From Mesorhizobium_K sp040049215 (GTDB taxonomy: Bacteria; Pseudomonadota; Alphaproteobacteria; Rhizobiales; Rhizobiaceae), in assembly GCF_040049215.1 (NCBI RefSeq), contig NZ_JBDZDN010000001.1, forward strand, positions 1,674,001-1,738,000: DNA of 64,000 nt, given 5' to 3'. Position numbers and translations under genes: made by a program. This document shows positions 21,213 through 30,580 of this stretch, in pieces (within the stretch, counting starts at the first letter, position 1; each line of letters begins with the position of its first letter). The notes under the pieces are model-generated. The model made no database searches. It saw only the letters and a program-made list of their open reading frames with translations, and was not told the origin of the DNA.

Positions 21213-24200
21213 TCATTGAAAATTCCGTCCCTTCGGCATGACGCCGCTTGCCCTGCGGGACAGCACCCCGGCATTCGCCTCGGCCTCTTCCAGCAAGGCC
21301 GAGAGCCAGGGCGTGATATCCTCGATCGTCTCGGCCACGATGTGCACGACATTCGATTCGGACTGCAGCCTGCCGGTCACGCGGACGACTTTCGAGCTCA
21401 TGATGACAGGCAGCAGCCGTGCGAAATCCCTTTTCCAGACGATGACGTTGGCGACCGCCGCGTCGTCCTCCAGGGTCAGGAAGATCGCATTGCCCTTGCC
21501 GGGACGCTGGCGCACAAGCACGAGCCCCGCCACGGTGACGCGGCTCTTGTCCGGCACGCGCGGCAGCCGTTCGTTGGGCGTGACGCCGAGCCTGTCCAGC
21601 CGTGCGCGCAGGAAGGAGACCGGGTGCGCCTTGAGCGACAGGCCGAGTGAACGATAATCGTGGATGACATGCTCGCCTGAAGGCATGACCGGCAGCCTCG
21701 TCGCAGGCTCGTTGTCCCGCAACCCGATGCCGGGGCGGTTGAACAGCGGCATCGTCTCGGCGGCGGCCTTGCGGTCGAGCGCGCGGACCTGCCAGAGCGC
21801 GGCGCGGCGGTCGAGGCCGATGGAGCGGAAGGCGTCGGCCTGGGCGAGCTTTTCGATCTCGTCGACGCCGAGGCCGGAGCGAAGCCAGACGTCGCGCACG
21901 GATGCGTAGCCCTCGCCGCGCCGGGCGACGAGCAACTTCATACGAGCCTCCGACAGGCCCTTTATCTGGCGAAAACCCAGGCAGACCGCATGCGCGCTCC
22001 GGATGACGCCGCGCATTTCGGCGTGACGGTCGAGGATGCGGGCAGGATCGAACGCAGCATTCTCCAGCGTGCAGTCCCAGCTGGAAAGATTGACGTCGAC
22101 CTCGCGGATCTCGATGCCGTGGTCGAGGGCGTCGCGCACGAGCTGGGCCGGCGCATAAAACCCCATGGGCTGCGAGTTCAGGATCGCCGCGCAGAAGACA
22201 TCAGGATAAAAGGTTTTGAACCAGCAGGAGGCATAGACGAGCAGGGCGAAAGAAGCGGCGTGGCTTTCGGGAAAGCCGTATTCGCCGAAACCCTCGATCT
22301 GCTTGAAGCAGCGTGTCGCAAACTCTTCGGGATAACCCTTCCCGACCATCCCCCGGATCATCCTGTCGCGGTATTTGTGAATGGTCCCGTTGCGCCTGAA
22401 GGTGGCCATGGCGCGGCGAAGCTTGTCGGCCTCGCTTGGTGAAAACCCGCCGATATCGATGGCGATCTTCATCGCCTGTTCCTGAAAGAGCGGCACCCCT
22501 AGGGTGCGCTTCAGGATCGCCTCCAGTTCGGGTTTGAAATATTCGACCTTTTCCAATCCCATGCGCCGGCGCAGATAGGGATGAACCATGTCGCCCTGGA
22601 TCGGGCCCGGCCGGACGATCGCCACCTCGATGACGAGGTCGTAGAATTTTCTCGGTTTCAGCCGCGGCAGCATGGACATCTGCGCGCGCGACTCGATCTG
22701 GAAGACGCCGAGCGTGTCGGCGCGGCAGATCATGTCGTAGACCTCCGGCCGCTCCTTGGGCATGGTCGAGAGGTCGACGACGGGCTCGCCTCTCTCGTTG
22801 CGGACGTCATAACGATCCTTCAGCAGACCGAAGGCGCGGCGCAGGCACGACAGCATGCCGAGCGCCAGGATGTCGACCTTGAGGATGCCGACCGCATCCA
22901 GATCGTCCTTGTCCCATTCGACCATCTTGCGTTCGAGCATCGCCGTCTTGACGATAGGCACGATTTCGTCGAGCCGGTCCTTGGTGATGACGAAGCCGCC
23001 GACATGCTGGGACAAATGGCGCGGGAAGCCGAGGATCTCGTTGGCGCGGTTCATCACATGACGCGAACGCGGATCGGCCCGGTCGAGGCCGCCGGCCCGG
23101 GCCTCGGTCTCGCCCAGACCCTCCGACGACCAGCCCCAGACCGAGCCCGACAGGGCGCTGCGTATGTCGTCCGACAGGCCCATCGCCTTGGCGACCTCGC
23201 GCAGCGCCGAGCGGCCGCGATAGCTGATGACCGCCGCGGCGAGCGCGGTGCGCTTCTGGCTGTATTTCTCGTAGATATAGGCGATGATCCGATCGCGTTT
23301 CTCATGCTCGAAATCGACGTCGATGTCGGGAGGCTCGTCGCGCTCGACCGAAACGAAGCGCTCGAACAGGACTTCGGCGTTTTCGGGGTCCACGTCGGTG
23401 ATGCCGAGGCAGTAGCAGATCACCGAATTGGCGGCGGAGCCGCGCCCCTGGCAGAGAACGCCGATCTCCTTCGAATAGCGGACGATGTCGTGCACGGTGA
23501 GGAAGTAGCGTGCGTATTTCTTGAGGGCGACGATGCCGAGTTCGTGGCGCAGAAGCTGCGACACTTTCTCCGGAATGCCGTCGGGATATCTGACGGATGC
23601 GCCCTGCCATGCCAGTTTTTCCAGCGCAGTCTGCGGGTCGACGCCCTCCTCGGTCGTCTCCTCCGGATAATTGTGGCTGAGCTCGCTTAACGAGAATTCC
23701 AGTTCGCTGGCGAAACGGGCAGTTTCGGCCAGCGCCTGGGGATGGTTCCTGAACAGCCTTGTCATCTCGGCAGGCGGCTTCATGTGCCGTTCGCCATTCG
23801 CAGCCAGTTCGAACCCGGCTTCGGACACGGGCATGTTGAGCCGGATCGCGGTGAGCACATCCTGCAGCGGCCGCCGCTCGCAGGCATGGTAGAGCACGTC
23901 GTTGACCGCCATCAGTTTCATGCCGGCCGCAACCGCCAGAGCCGCCGCCCGCTCCAGCCTGAACCGGTCGTTGCCTGAATAGGCCGGCGCCGCGGCAAAG
24001 CGGATGTTCTTGCCGAAGCGGTCGGCGAGCTTGCGCAGGAGGATGAGCGTCTCGTCGTCGCCGGCCTCCGGATCGGGCAGGGCGGCGAGCGACATGCAGT
24101 CACCGAACTCCATGAGGTCGCCGAGGAAAAGAAGCGGCGCGCCCTTCTCGCTCTCCTCGCGCATGTTGGCCTGAGTGAGCATGCGGCAGAGATGCCCCCA

Positions 24201-24491
24201 GCCCTTGCGGTTCCGCGGATAGGCCAGAACATCCGGCGTACCGTCGCAAAAGACCAGCCGGCAACCGGGATGATAGGGAAGCTTGAACGGTTCGCCGTCC
24301 TCGGAGAGCCTTATGTGCTTCGACTGGCTCCAGGCGCGCACCACGCCGGCAACCGTGTTGCGGTCGGCAAGCCCGATGCCGGCATGGCCGAGCAAGGCGG
24401 CGGTGACGACCAGTTCCTCCGGCCTCGAGGCGCCGCGCAGGAAGGAGAAATTCGACTGGACGGCGAATTCCACATAGGCGGCGGCGCTCAT
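21213..24491 (-). CDS. dnaE2: Error-prone DNA polymerase DnaE2
   Basis: A 1092-residue C-family polymerase, the catalytic subunit of the SOS mutasome that performs translesion synthesis. Domains in order: PHP (N-terminal 270 residues, opening AYVEFAVQSNFSFLRGAS), polymerase palm with the catalytic acids in PPDIDVDFEHEKRD (near residue 390), fingers and beta-binding region, helix-hairpin-helix (near 850-900) and an OB fold at the C-terminus (RVTVAGLVLVRQRPGKG). Length matches DnaE2 and is shorter than replicative DnaE1. The start overlaps the imuB stop by 4 bp, so it is the last gene of the LexA-controlled operon. Confidence 0.96.
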   Translation of the reverse strand: MSAAAYVEFAVQSNFSFLRGASRPEELVVTAALLGHAGIGLADRNTVAGVVRAWSQSKHIRLSEDGEPFKLPYHPGCRLVFCDGTPDVLAYPRNRKGWGHLCRMLTQANMREESEKGAPLLFLGDLMEFGDCMSLAALPDPEAGDDETLILLRKLADRFGKNIRFAAAPAYSGNDRFRLERAAALAVAAGMKLMAVNDVLYHACERRPLQDVLTAIRLNMPVSEAGFELAANGERHMKPPAEMTRLFRNHPQALAETARFASELEFSLSELSHNYPEETTEEGVDPQTALEKLAWQGASVRYPDGIPEKVSQLLRHELGIVALKKYARYFLTVHDIVRYSKEIGVLCQGRGSAANSVICYCLGITDVDPENAEVLFERFVSVERDEPPDIDVDFEHEKRDRIIAYIYEKYSQKRTALAAAVISYRGRSALREVAKAMGLSDDIRSALSGSVWGWSSEGLGETEARAGGLDRADPRSRHVMNRANEILGFPRHLSQHVGGFVITKDRLDEIVPIVKTAMLERKMVEWDKDDLDAVGILKVDILALGMLSCLRRAFGLLKDRYDVRNERGEPVVDLSTMPKERPEVYDMICRADTLGVFQIESRAQMSMLPRLKPRKFYDLVIEVAIVRPGPIQGDMVHPYLRRRMGLEKVEYFKPELEAILKRTLGVPLFQEQAMKIAIDIGGFSPSEADKLRRAMATFRRNGTIHKYRDRMIRGMVGKGYPEEFATRCFKQIEGFGEYGFPESHAASFALLVYASCWFKTFYPDVFCAAILNSQPMGFYAPAQLVRDALDHGIEIREVDVNLSSWDCTLENAAFDPARILDRHAEMRGVIRSAHAVCLGFRQIKGLSEARMKLLVARRGEGYASVRDVWLRSGLGVDEIEKLAQADAFRSIGLDRRAALWQVRALDRKAAAETMPLFNRPGIGLRDNEPATRLPVMPSGEHVIHDYRSLGLSLKAHPVSFLRARLDRLGVTPNERLPRVPDKSRVTVAGLVLVRQRPGKGNAIFLTLEDDAAVANVIVWKRDFARLLPVIMSSKVVRVTGRLQSESNVVHIVAETIEDITPWLSALLEEAEANAGVLSRRASGVMPKGRNFQ

Positions 24492-26095
24492 GCCGAGATG
24501 CCCTGCAGGTACCAGCGCGGGCTCACCCCTTCAGCCTCGTAAAGGCCTTCGCGATAAAGCCAGTAACGGTGGCCGTCGGAATCCTCGACACGGAAATAGT
24601 CGCGGGTCGGCGCCTCCTTCTCCTCGCGCCACCATTCCGGCGCGATGCGCTCGGGACCTTCGGCGCGCGCCACGCGGTGCATGGCGCGCCGCCAGCGGAA
24701 ATTGAGTGGCGGCCCTTCCGGAATTTCAGTCACCGGCACCTCGATCGGCTCCGGGCGGGAGAACAGCCTGAGCGGGCGTTCAGGCGCCCGGCGAGAGGGA
24801 GAAAAATCGATCTTCCTGCGTGGGATCGCCGGCATCTTCCTTTCCGTCGGCGAGCCGCCGGCCGGGGCAAGGGATGCGGCGCGTTCGGGCAGGTGGCTCT
24901 CGGCGAGCAGGGGCTCCAGCACTGCCCCGCGGCCGAGGCGCGCACGCACGCGGTCGGCGAAGAGCGCGATGTCTTCACCGCCGCCGCCGGCTTCGCCGCC
25001 GAGATCGGCCTGCGGCGTTTCGACAAGTGCGGTGGCGAAGGCCGAAAGGCGGACGAGATCGAAACCGTAGCCGGGATCGAGCGACGATTGGAGCGCGGCC
25101 AGCCGTTCATGAAACAGCCGGCCGATCAAGGCCGGCTCGCGCAGCGGCAGCGAGGCGCCGGCCGAGATGCGCGAGACGGCGCCGTCGACCCGGAAAAGCA
25201 GCAGTTCGAGCATGCGGGCGCCTTCGCCGCGCCGTTCGAGGTTGCATTTGAGCCTCGTTGCGAGCAGGAGGATCAGCCGTTCTATGTCCTCGACGAGCCC
25301 GATGGGTTCGGCGAGATGGCGTTCGACCGAGAGGGGCGGCACGGGCAGGCGCGGCGAGACGACCTCCTCGATCCCGCCCAGCGCCTGATCGAGCCGCAGA
25401 AGCAGCATTGCGCCGAAGCGGCGGGCAAGCGGCGCGCGCGGCCGCTCCGCGACCGATCCGACCGTCCGCAAGCCGACGCTTTCCAGGCTTGCGACCGTGA
25501 CCGGCTCGAGTCTCAGCGAGGCGAGTGGAAGCCCCCTGAAAAAAGACGGTTCGTCTCCATCCTCGAGAATGGTCCGATCCGTCGAAAAGCGCGCCGCCGC
25601 CCAGGCGGCCCCGGGCGTGGAGGCAAGGCCGGCCCTGGCGCCGAAGCCCTGGTGCAGGAAGCGCACGACGATGTCGTGGAGCATCGCCTGCTCGCCGCCG
25701 AAGAGATGCGCGCAGCCGGTGATGTCGAGGAAAAGTCCATCGCTCCCGTCAAATGCCACGAGAGGCGTGTAGCGGTCGCACCAGTCGGCGAGCGCCTCGA
25801 GCAGCCGGCGGTCGGCCTGCGGGTCCGCCGCGACGATTTCGATCGAGGGATACATGGCGCGCGCGTCCGCAATGCCCATGCCGGGCTTCAGCCGGAGGCG
25901 TTCGGCCTCTTCATCCAAGGCGGCAATGCGCTGGGTGTTGTTCTCCTGGCGGCTGACGACCAGCGGCGGCCTGCCTTGCCGGGGAAGGGAACGCCAGGAG
26001 CGTCCCAGCCGCTGCCGCAGCAGGCGTTCCGTGCTCAGACGCGGGAACCACAGAGACAGGATTCTCCGCCGCTCTTTCCTGAAAGGCGCGTGCAT
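24488..26095 (-). CDS. imuB: Y-family polymerase-like mutasome protein ImuB
   Basis: A 535-residue protein related to Y-family polymerases. Start 26095 gives MHAPFRKERRRILSLWFPRL, where ILSLWFPRL is the usual family opening; a longer frame upstream is rejected. It has palm- and fingers-like regions (MGIADARAMYP, TGCAHLFGGEQAM) and a C-terminal region for contacts with the clamp and partners. Family knowledge: ImuB lacks catalytic acids and acts as an adaptor for DnaE2. It overlaps dnaE2 by 4 bp and its start lies inside imuA. Confidence 0.92.
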   Translation of the reverse strand: MHAPFRKERRRILSLWFPRLSTERLLRQRLGRSWRSLPRQGRPPLVVSRQENNTQRIAALDEEAERLRLKPGMGIADARAMYPSIEIVAADPQADRRLLEALADWCDRYTPLVAFDGSDGLFLDITGCAHLFGGEQAMLHDIVVRFLHQGFGARAGLASTPGAAWAAARFSTDRTILEDGDEPSFFRGLPLASLRLEPVTVASLESVGLRTVGSVAERPRAPLARRFGAMLLLRLDQALGGIEEVVSPRLPVPPLSVERHLAEPIGLVEDIERLILLLATRLKCNLERRGEGARMLELLLFRVDGAVSRISAGASLPLREPALIGRLFHERLAALQSSLDPGYGFDLVRLSAFATALVETPQADLGGEAGGGGEDIALFADRVRARLGRGAVLEPLLAESHLPERAASLAPAGGSPTERKMPAIPRRKIDFSPSRRAPERPLRLFSRPEPIEVPVTEIPEGPPLNFRWRRAMHRVARAEGPERIAPEWWREEKEAPTRDYFRVEDSDGHRYWLYREGLYEAEGVSPRWYLQGISA

Positions 26096-26885
26096 GGTTG
26101 TTCCATTCCAGCGTGAAATGAGTGGGTGGGGAGGCTCGGTTCTTGCTGATCTCGATGCCGAAGCCCGGGGGTCCGATCGAGCGGGCGAGCGGCGTGCCCA
26201 GCACATGACGCAGCCCCGCCGGGGCGGACCGCACGATCAGCCTGAACGGAGCGGCGGTCGGTTCGGGCAAGGCCGCCTGGCGCAGCAGGAACAGCGGGTG
26301 GCCGGCATCGCGCGCGCGGTGATGCAGCCGTCGCGTTGCCGTCAGGTCGAGGCGTGCGGACCTGCCGCGCGTCTCCAGGAGGATGGCGGCGAAGCCGCTC
26401 AGCCCGGCTGCCTGCTCGGCGATCCACAGCACATCCGGGAGCTTGTCGGCCTGCGCGACCAGCAGGCGGGAGGACTCCACGCCATAAAGGAAGCATAGGC
26501 CCGGCGGGTAGGGGTAGCCCGCCTCGCGAAAACTTTCGGTCGTACCCGCCCAGAGGACAGGCGCGGGGGTCTTCTCGAGCAGAAGGCTGATCACGGCAAG
26601 GGTGAAGGCCGCCGCCGCGCCGGCGTCGCGCGTGCCCGGCGCGTGGATCTCCGTCAGCCCGGCACCTGGCAGGCCTCCGCCCAATGCGGCGTCGAAGCGT
26701 CGGGCGCCGGTGGCGAGAAACCCGCCCCCGGGATTCCCATAATGCGTCGCCAGACCGTGATGGCGCAGCAGATCGATATCCGCGGGCATCCCCTCGTCGA
26801 GCCGTTCGGCGAGGCGGCCTTCGATCCTGGCGATCTGATGGCGCAGGGACACAACGGTCCCTTGCGCCACGGCAAGCGAGGCCAT
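25911..26885 (-). CDS. imuA: RecA-like mutasome protein ImuA
   Basis: A 324-residue protein with the RecA-like core of ImuA: FDAALGGGLPGAGLTEIHAP, AAFTLAVISLLLEKTPAPVL, SSRLLVAQADKLPDVLWIAE and LLETRGRSARLDLTATRR. The Walker A motif is degenerate, normal in ImuA. The C-terminus (HFTLEWNNHARAFQERAAEN, then a tail) extends 185 bp past the imuB start, so the two genes overlap in different frames. Family knowledge: ImuA works with ImuB and DnaE2 in damage-induced mutagenesis. The LexA box starts 23 bp upstream. Confidence 0.9.
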   Translation of the reverse strand: MASLAVAQGTVVSLRHQIARIEGRLAERLDEGMPADIDLLRHHGLATHYGNPGGGFLATGARRFDAALGGGLPGAGLTEIHAPGTRDAGAAAAFTLAVISLLLEKTPAPVLWAGTTESFREAGYPYPPGLCFLYGVESSRLLVAQADKLPDVLWIAEQAAGLSGFAAILLETRGRSARLDLTATRRLHHRARDAGHPLFLLRQAALPEPTAAPFRLIVRSAPAGLRHVLGTPLARSIGPPGFGIEISKNRASPPTHFTLEWNNHARAFQERAAENPVSVVPASEHGTPAAAAAGTLLAFPSPARQAAAGRQPPGEQHPAHCRLG

Positions 26886-26892
26886 GGCGGTT

Positions 26893-26922
26893 GTTCTTTC
26901 GAGTTATGTTCCTGTTATGTTC
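26893..26922 (-). promoter_or_regulatory. LexA-binding site(s) upstream of imuA
   Basis: GTTC-N7-GTTC at 26908-26922 matches the alphaproteobacterial LexA operator (it reads GAAC-N7-GAAC on the minus strand). A degenerate second unit, GTTC-N7-GTTA, starts at 26893, so the half-sites recur about every 11-15 bp. It lies 8-37 bp before the imuA ATG and should make the imuA-imuB-dnaE2 operon SOS-inducible. Confidence 0.8.
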
Positions 26923-27068
26923 CAATAGATTCCAGAGCCGACCCGAAGAGTCAAGCAGGCGCCGGAGAGAATTTATTCCTCGCAGCGGTTCGGGTGCTTT
27001 TCCTTAATTCCCAAATCGCCTCGAAACCCGAAGCCCGAACGGCTATATGCACCGGCAAAGGAAGAAGA

Positions 27069-27494
27069 ATGGCCCGCATCTACCAGACCCGATCATGGCA
27101 CGACCAGCTGTCGCCCTCGATGGAGGAGATGGAACTCCTGGCCCTCGAGGCCTATGCGCACCTGCCGGAGCAGTTCCGGTCGCTGACCGGCGAGATCATC
27201 ATCCAGCTGGCGGAATTCCCCACCGACGAGATCATGGACGATCTGTCGCTCGAGACCCCCTTCGACCTGCTCGGACTGTTCGAGGGCCGCGGCATCGCCG
27301 AGCGCTGGAACCCGCAGACCGGCGAGGGGCCGAACCGCGTCACGCTCTATCGCCGCGCCATTCTCGACTACTGGGCCGAGAATGACGAGACGCTCGGCTC
27401 GATCGTCACCCATGTGCTGATCCACGAGATCGGCCACCATTTCGGGCTGTCGGACGACGACATGGAGAAGATCGAGGAAAACGCGGATCAGTAG
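27069..27494 (+). CDS. Metallopeptidase (minimal zincin, DUF1025 type)
   Basis: A 141-residue single-domain zinc metallopeptidase. The HEIGHHFGLSDDDM motif (His 119, Glu 120, His 123, Asp further on) is the HExxHxxGxxD zincin signature. The N-terminus has DQLSPSMEEMELLALEAYAH and LPEQFRSL. Start 27069 follows AAGGAAGAAGA. Bacterial members are small cytoplasmic minigluzincins with unknown substrates. It is convergent with the DUF1737 gene; the two overlap by 7 bp at their ends. Confidence 0.88.
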   Translation: MARIYQTRSWHDQLSPSMEEMELLALEAYAHLPEQFRSLTGEIIIQLAEFPTDEIMDDLSLETPFDLLGLFEGRGIAERWNPQTGEGPNRVTLYRRAILDYWAENDETLGSIVTHVLIHEIGHHFGLSDDDMEKIEENADQ

Positions 27495-27694
27495 TCCGAC
27501 AGCTTGATGTCCGGATCGTAGTCGACGCCATCGACATCCTTCACCACGGCCTGGCCGCAGCGCATGGCCTTCTTCCTGGCATCGAAGCTGTAGGTCGGCG
27601 AACCGTAGAGGTGCCAACCCTTGTTCAGCGCCGCCGTCACTTTGTGGCAGAAGGCGGAATCGTCGGACCCGCTGAGAAATCTGTAAAGCCGCAT
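27488..27694 (-). CDS. DUF1737 protein
   Basis: A 68-residue protein of the DUF1737 family: LYRFLSGSDDSAFCHKVTAA, then LNKGWHLYGSPTYSFDA and a short acidic C-terminus. The LNxGWxLxGxPxxxF pattern is the family mark. No function is known. It is 12 bp upstream... in transcription order it follows the CoA-ester lyase gene directly, so the two may share an operon. Confidence 0.85.
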   Translation of the reverse strand: MRLYRFLSGSDDSAFCHKVTAALNKGWHLYGSPTYSFDARKKAMRCGQAVVKDVDGVDYDPDIKLSDY

Positions 27695-27706
27695 GGCAAT
27701 TCTCTC

Positions 27707-28594
27707 CTAAAGCCGCCCCGATAATCGTCCCGCCCGCGCCAGCAGCCGCTCGGCCTGGGCGAGGTGCAGCCGCTCGATCATCCGGCCGCCGATCGAGATG
27801 ACGCCTTTTTCCAGATTCTCCGGCAGCGCGAAGGCGGCTTTTATCGCTTCTGCCTCAGTGACCGCATTGGCCGAGGGCGAGAAGGCTTGCAAGGCCGGCT
27901 CGATCTGCGCGGGATGGATCAGTGTCTTGCCGTCGAAACCCATGGCGGCGCCTTCGGCGCATTCGCGCGCAAATGCGTCGAGGTCGCGGAAATCGTTGCT
28001 GACGCCGTCGAGCACATCCAGCCCACCGGCGCGGGCGGCCAGCACCATCTGCATCAGCCACGGCATGATGTAACGGCGGTCGGGCGCCGCAAGGACACCC
28101 GTGTCCTTGATCAGGTCGTTCGTTCCGGCAACGAAACAATCAAGCCGCGCCGCTCTGTCGCGTCCGAATTCCGCCAGCGCGCCAATGTTGAGCATCGCCT
28201 TTGGCGTCTCGACCATGATCCAGAGTTTCAGGGTCTCCGGCGCGTCCGTCCCGTCCAGGGCGTCGTCGAAATCGTGGATGTCACGCGGCGTGTCGACCTT
28301 GGGCAGCAGGATCGCGTCGGGCGCGCAGGCGATCGCGGCGGCGAGGTCCTCGCGACCCCATTCGCCGGCCGGCGGATTGATCCGGATGACGCATTCCGGC
28401 CCTTGCTTCGGCCGTGCCGCGAACCAGGCGCTCAGCCTCTCGCGCGCCGCGACCTTCGCCTCCGGCGCGACGGAGTCCTCGAGGTCGAAAATCACCGCGT
28501 CGCAGGCAAGCGACGGCAGCTTGGCGATTGCCTTCTCGTTGGATGCGGGCACGAAAAGCACCGCGCGGCGCGGACGGTAGGTTCTTTCGGGCAT
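27707..28594 (-). CDS. CoA-ester lyase (HpcH/HpaI, CitE-like)
   Basis: A 295-residue TIM-barrel aldolase-like protein. Start 28594 gives MPERTYRPRRAVLFVPAS; the longer frame is rejected. Markers: VIFDLEDSVAPEAKVAARER with the metal-binding Glu, IRINPPAGEWGRED, LPKVDTPRDIHDFDDAL, a second metal ligand region LWIMVETPKAML and FVAGTNDLIKD, and FDGKTLIHPAQI near the end. Family knowledge: members cleave CoA esters such as citramalyl-CoA or malyl-CoA (CitE, Mcl). The exact substrate is not clear. It is divergent from the FAD-oxidoreductase gene with a 97-bp promoter gap. Confidence 0.9.
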   Translation of the reverse strand: MPERTYRPRRAVLFVPASNEKAIAKLPSLACDAVIFDLEDSVAPEAKVAARERLSAWFAARPKQGPECVIRINPPAGEWGREDLAAAIACAPDAILLPKVDTPRDIHDFDDALDGTDAPETLKLWIMVETPKAMLNIGALAEFGRDRAARLDCFVAGTNDLIKDTGVLAAPDRRYIMPWLMQMVLAARAGGLDVLDGVSNDFRDLDAFARECAEGAAMGFDGKTLIHPAQIEPALQAFSPSANAVTEAEAIKAAFALPENLEKGVISIGGRMIERLHLAQAERLLARAGRLSGRL

Positions 28595-28691
28595 CGCGAA
28601 TTCTCTGGCGTCTGGCCTTCTTGCCCGGCAATGCTGGCCCTTGCAAGGGCAGGGGCCGCGATGTTTCGCCCAGGCTATCAACGGAGCGCAC

Positions 28692-29861
28692 ATGGCTACA
28701 TACGACGCGGTCATCATCGGCGGGGCAATCGTCGGCAGCTCGGTCGCCTATTATCTGCGCGAAGAGGGCTTTTCGGGCTCGATCGCGCTGATCGACCGCG
28801 ACCCGCAATTCGCGCGTGCCGCAACCACGCTCTCCTGCGCTTCGATCCGCCAGCAGTTTTCCATCCCCGAAAACATCCGCCTGTCGCAGTTCACGCTCGG
28901 CCTGTTCCGGCGACTGAAGGAGGAATTCGGTCCCGACGCCGACATAGGCTTCCGCGAAAACGGCTATCTGATCCTGTCGAGCGACGAAGGCCTGCCCGTG
29001 CTCAAGGCCAACCATGTGGCGCAACAGGCCGAAGGCGCCGACATCGTCATCGAGGATGCCGAAACGCTCGTCCGCCGCTTTCCCTGGCTGTCGCCCGAAG
29101 GGATCGTGGCGGGCGCCTTCGGACGAAGCGGCGAAGGCTGGTTCGACGCGCATGCCTATCTGCAGATCTTCCGCAGGGCGCTCAGGACGAAGAATATCGA
29201 CTTCGTCAACGCCGCCGTCACCGGCATCGAGCGGGAGGGAAATCGCGTTTCAGCGGTGCTGCTCGACAATGGCGAGCGGCTGGAATCGGGCGCCATCGTC
29301 AACGCGGCCGGCCCGAATGCCGGCAAGGTATCGGCGATGGCCGGCATCGCGCTGCCGGTCGAGCCGCGCAAACGCTCCGTCTTCGTCTTCGAGGCGCGCG
29401 ACAAATTCTCCGACATGCCGCTGATCGTCGATCCGAGCGGCATCTATGTGCGGCCCGAGGGCGCGGTCTACATTACCGGCGGCGCGGAACAGGAGGAGGG
29501 CGAGGCGGCGGCCGATCCTGAAGATTTCGAGCCGGACTGGCCGCTTTTCGAAGAGACGATCTGGCCGGTGATCGCGACGCGCGTGCCGGCCTTCGAGGCG
29601 ATCAAGGCAACCCGCGCCTGGGCCGGCCACTACGACTACAACACGCTCGACCAGAACGCCGTGATCGGCCCGCATTCGGACGTCCAGAACTTCATCTTCG
29701 CCAACGGCTTCTCTGGACACGGGCTGCAGCAGGCCCCGGCGGTGGGCCGCGCGATTGCAGAACTGATCGTGCATGGCGGCTACCGTACGATCGACTGCTC
29801 GGCCTTCGGCTACGAGCGCATCGCGGCGGGCCGGCCCTACCGCGAACTCAACGTTATCTGA
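28692..29861 (+). CDS. FAD-dependent oxidoreductase (DAO family)
   Basis: A 389-residue flavoprotein. The N-terminal dinucleotide fold reads DAVIIGGAIVGSSVAYYL (the first Gly pair is GGAIVG rather than GxGxxG), then ALIDRDPQFARAATTLS. The substrate domain is central, and the C-terminal FAD-contact region reads FANGFSGHGLQQAPAVGRAI. This arrangement is close to FOXRED1-type and D-amino-acid/sarcosine-oxidase-type oxidases. The GFSGHGLQ motif is typical of that group. Substrate unknown. Upstream divergent gene encodes a CoA-ester lyase. Confidence 0.88.
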   Translation: MATYDAVIIGGAIVGSSVAYYLREEGFSGSIALIDRDPQFARAATTLSCASIRQQFSIPENIRLSQFTLGLFRRLKEEFGPDADIGFRENGYLILSSDEGLPVLKANHVAQQAEGADIVIEDAETLVRRFPWLSPEGIVAGAFGRSGEGWFDAHAYLQIFRRALRTKNIDFVNAAVTGIEREGNRVSAVLLDNGERLESGAIVNAAGPNAGKVSAMAGIALPVEPRKRSVFVFEARDKFSDMPLIVDPSGIYVRPEGAVYITGGAEQEEGEAAADPEDFEPDWPLFEETIWPVIATRVPAFEAIKATRAWAGHYDYNTLDQNAVIGPHSDVQNFIFANGFSGHGLQQAPAVGRAIAELIVHGGYRTIDCSAFGYERIAAGRPYRELNVI

Positions 29862-29959
29862 CTGTTTGCGCCGGGCTTTGATACGGCCCTTTGATTTGGG
29901 GCCGGCTTTGTGTAAAGCGACAGCCAAGGCGAATTGTGCCGGAAGACAGGTTTCGAGCC

Positions 29960-30565
29960 ATGGAAAAATTCACCAAGCTGACGGGCGTCGCCGCGCCCCT
30001 GCCGATCGTCAATGTCGACACCGACATGATCATCCCGAAGGACTATCTGAAGACGATCAAGCGCACGGGTCTCAGCGTCGGGCTCTTCGCCGAGATGCGC
30101 TTCAACGAGGACGGCTCGGAAAACCCCGACTTCGTGCTCAACAAGCCAGCCTACCGCAAGGCGCAAATTCTTGTCGCCGGCGACAATTTCGGCTGCGGTT
30201 CGAGCCGCGAGCACGCGCCGTGGGCGCTGCTCGACTTCGGCGTACGCTGCGTGATTTCGACCAGCTTCGCCGACATCTTCTACAACAACTGCTTCAAGAA
30301 CGGCATTCTGCCTGTCACGGTCAGCCCGGAGGACCTGGAGAAGCTGATGGACGACGCCTCGCGCGGCGCCAACGCCACCGTCACCGTCGATCTCGAAGCG
30401 AAGGAGATCCGCGGGCCGGACGGCGGCGTGATCACGTTCGACCTCGACGAATTCAAGCGTCACTGCCTGCTCAACGGCCTCGACGACATCGGCCTGACCA
30501 TGGAGAAGGCGCCGGCCATCGCCAGCTACGAGCAGCGCGCGGCAGAAAACCGCCCCTGGGCCTGA
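29960..30565 (+). CDS. leuD: 3-isopropylmalate dehydratase small subunit
   Basis: A 201-residue small subunit of isopropylmalate isomerase, which interconverts 2- and 3-isopropylmalate in leucine synthesis with LeuC. Start 29960 opens MEKFTKLTGVAAPLPIVNVD, with TDMIIPKDYLKTI, then the swivel-domain GDNFGCGSSREHAPWALLDF and FADIFYNNCFKNGILPV. All typical. leuC is not in the window. It is followed by a RidA-type gene and a fusion gene before leuB. Confidence 0.95.
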   Translation: MEKFTKLTGVAAPLPIVNVDTDMIIPKDYLKTIKRTGLSVGLFAEMRFNEDGSENPDFVLNKPAYRKAQILVAGDNFGCGSSREHAPWALLDFGVRCVISTSFADIFYNNCFKNGILPVTVSPEDLEKLMDDASRGANATVTVDLEAKEIRGPDGGVITFDLDEFKRHCLLNGLDDIGLTMEKAPAIASYEQRAAENRPWA

Positions 30566-30580
30566 ACCGACGGACATGAC

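Noticed and set aside
22581..23690. Long plus-strand frame opposite dnaE2
   Set aside because: Antisense shadow caused by high GC; His/Asp/Arg-rich with no family pattern.
24569..26116. 515-codon plus-strand frame opposite imuB
   Set aside because: Antisense of a clear imuB; composition typical of shadow frames.
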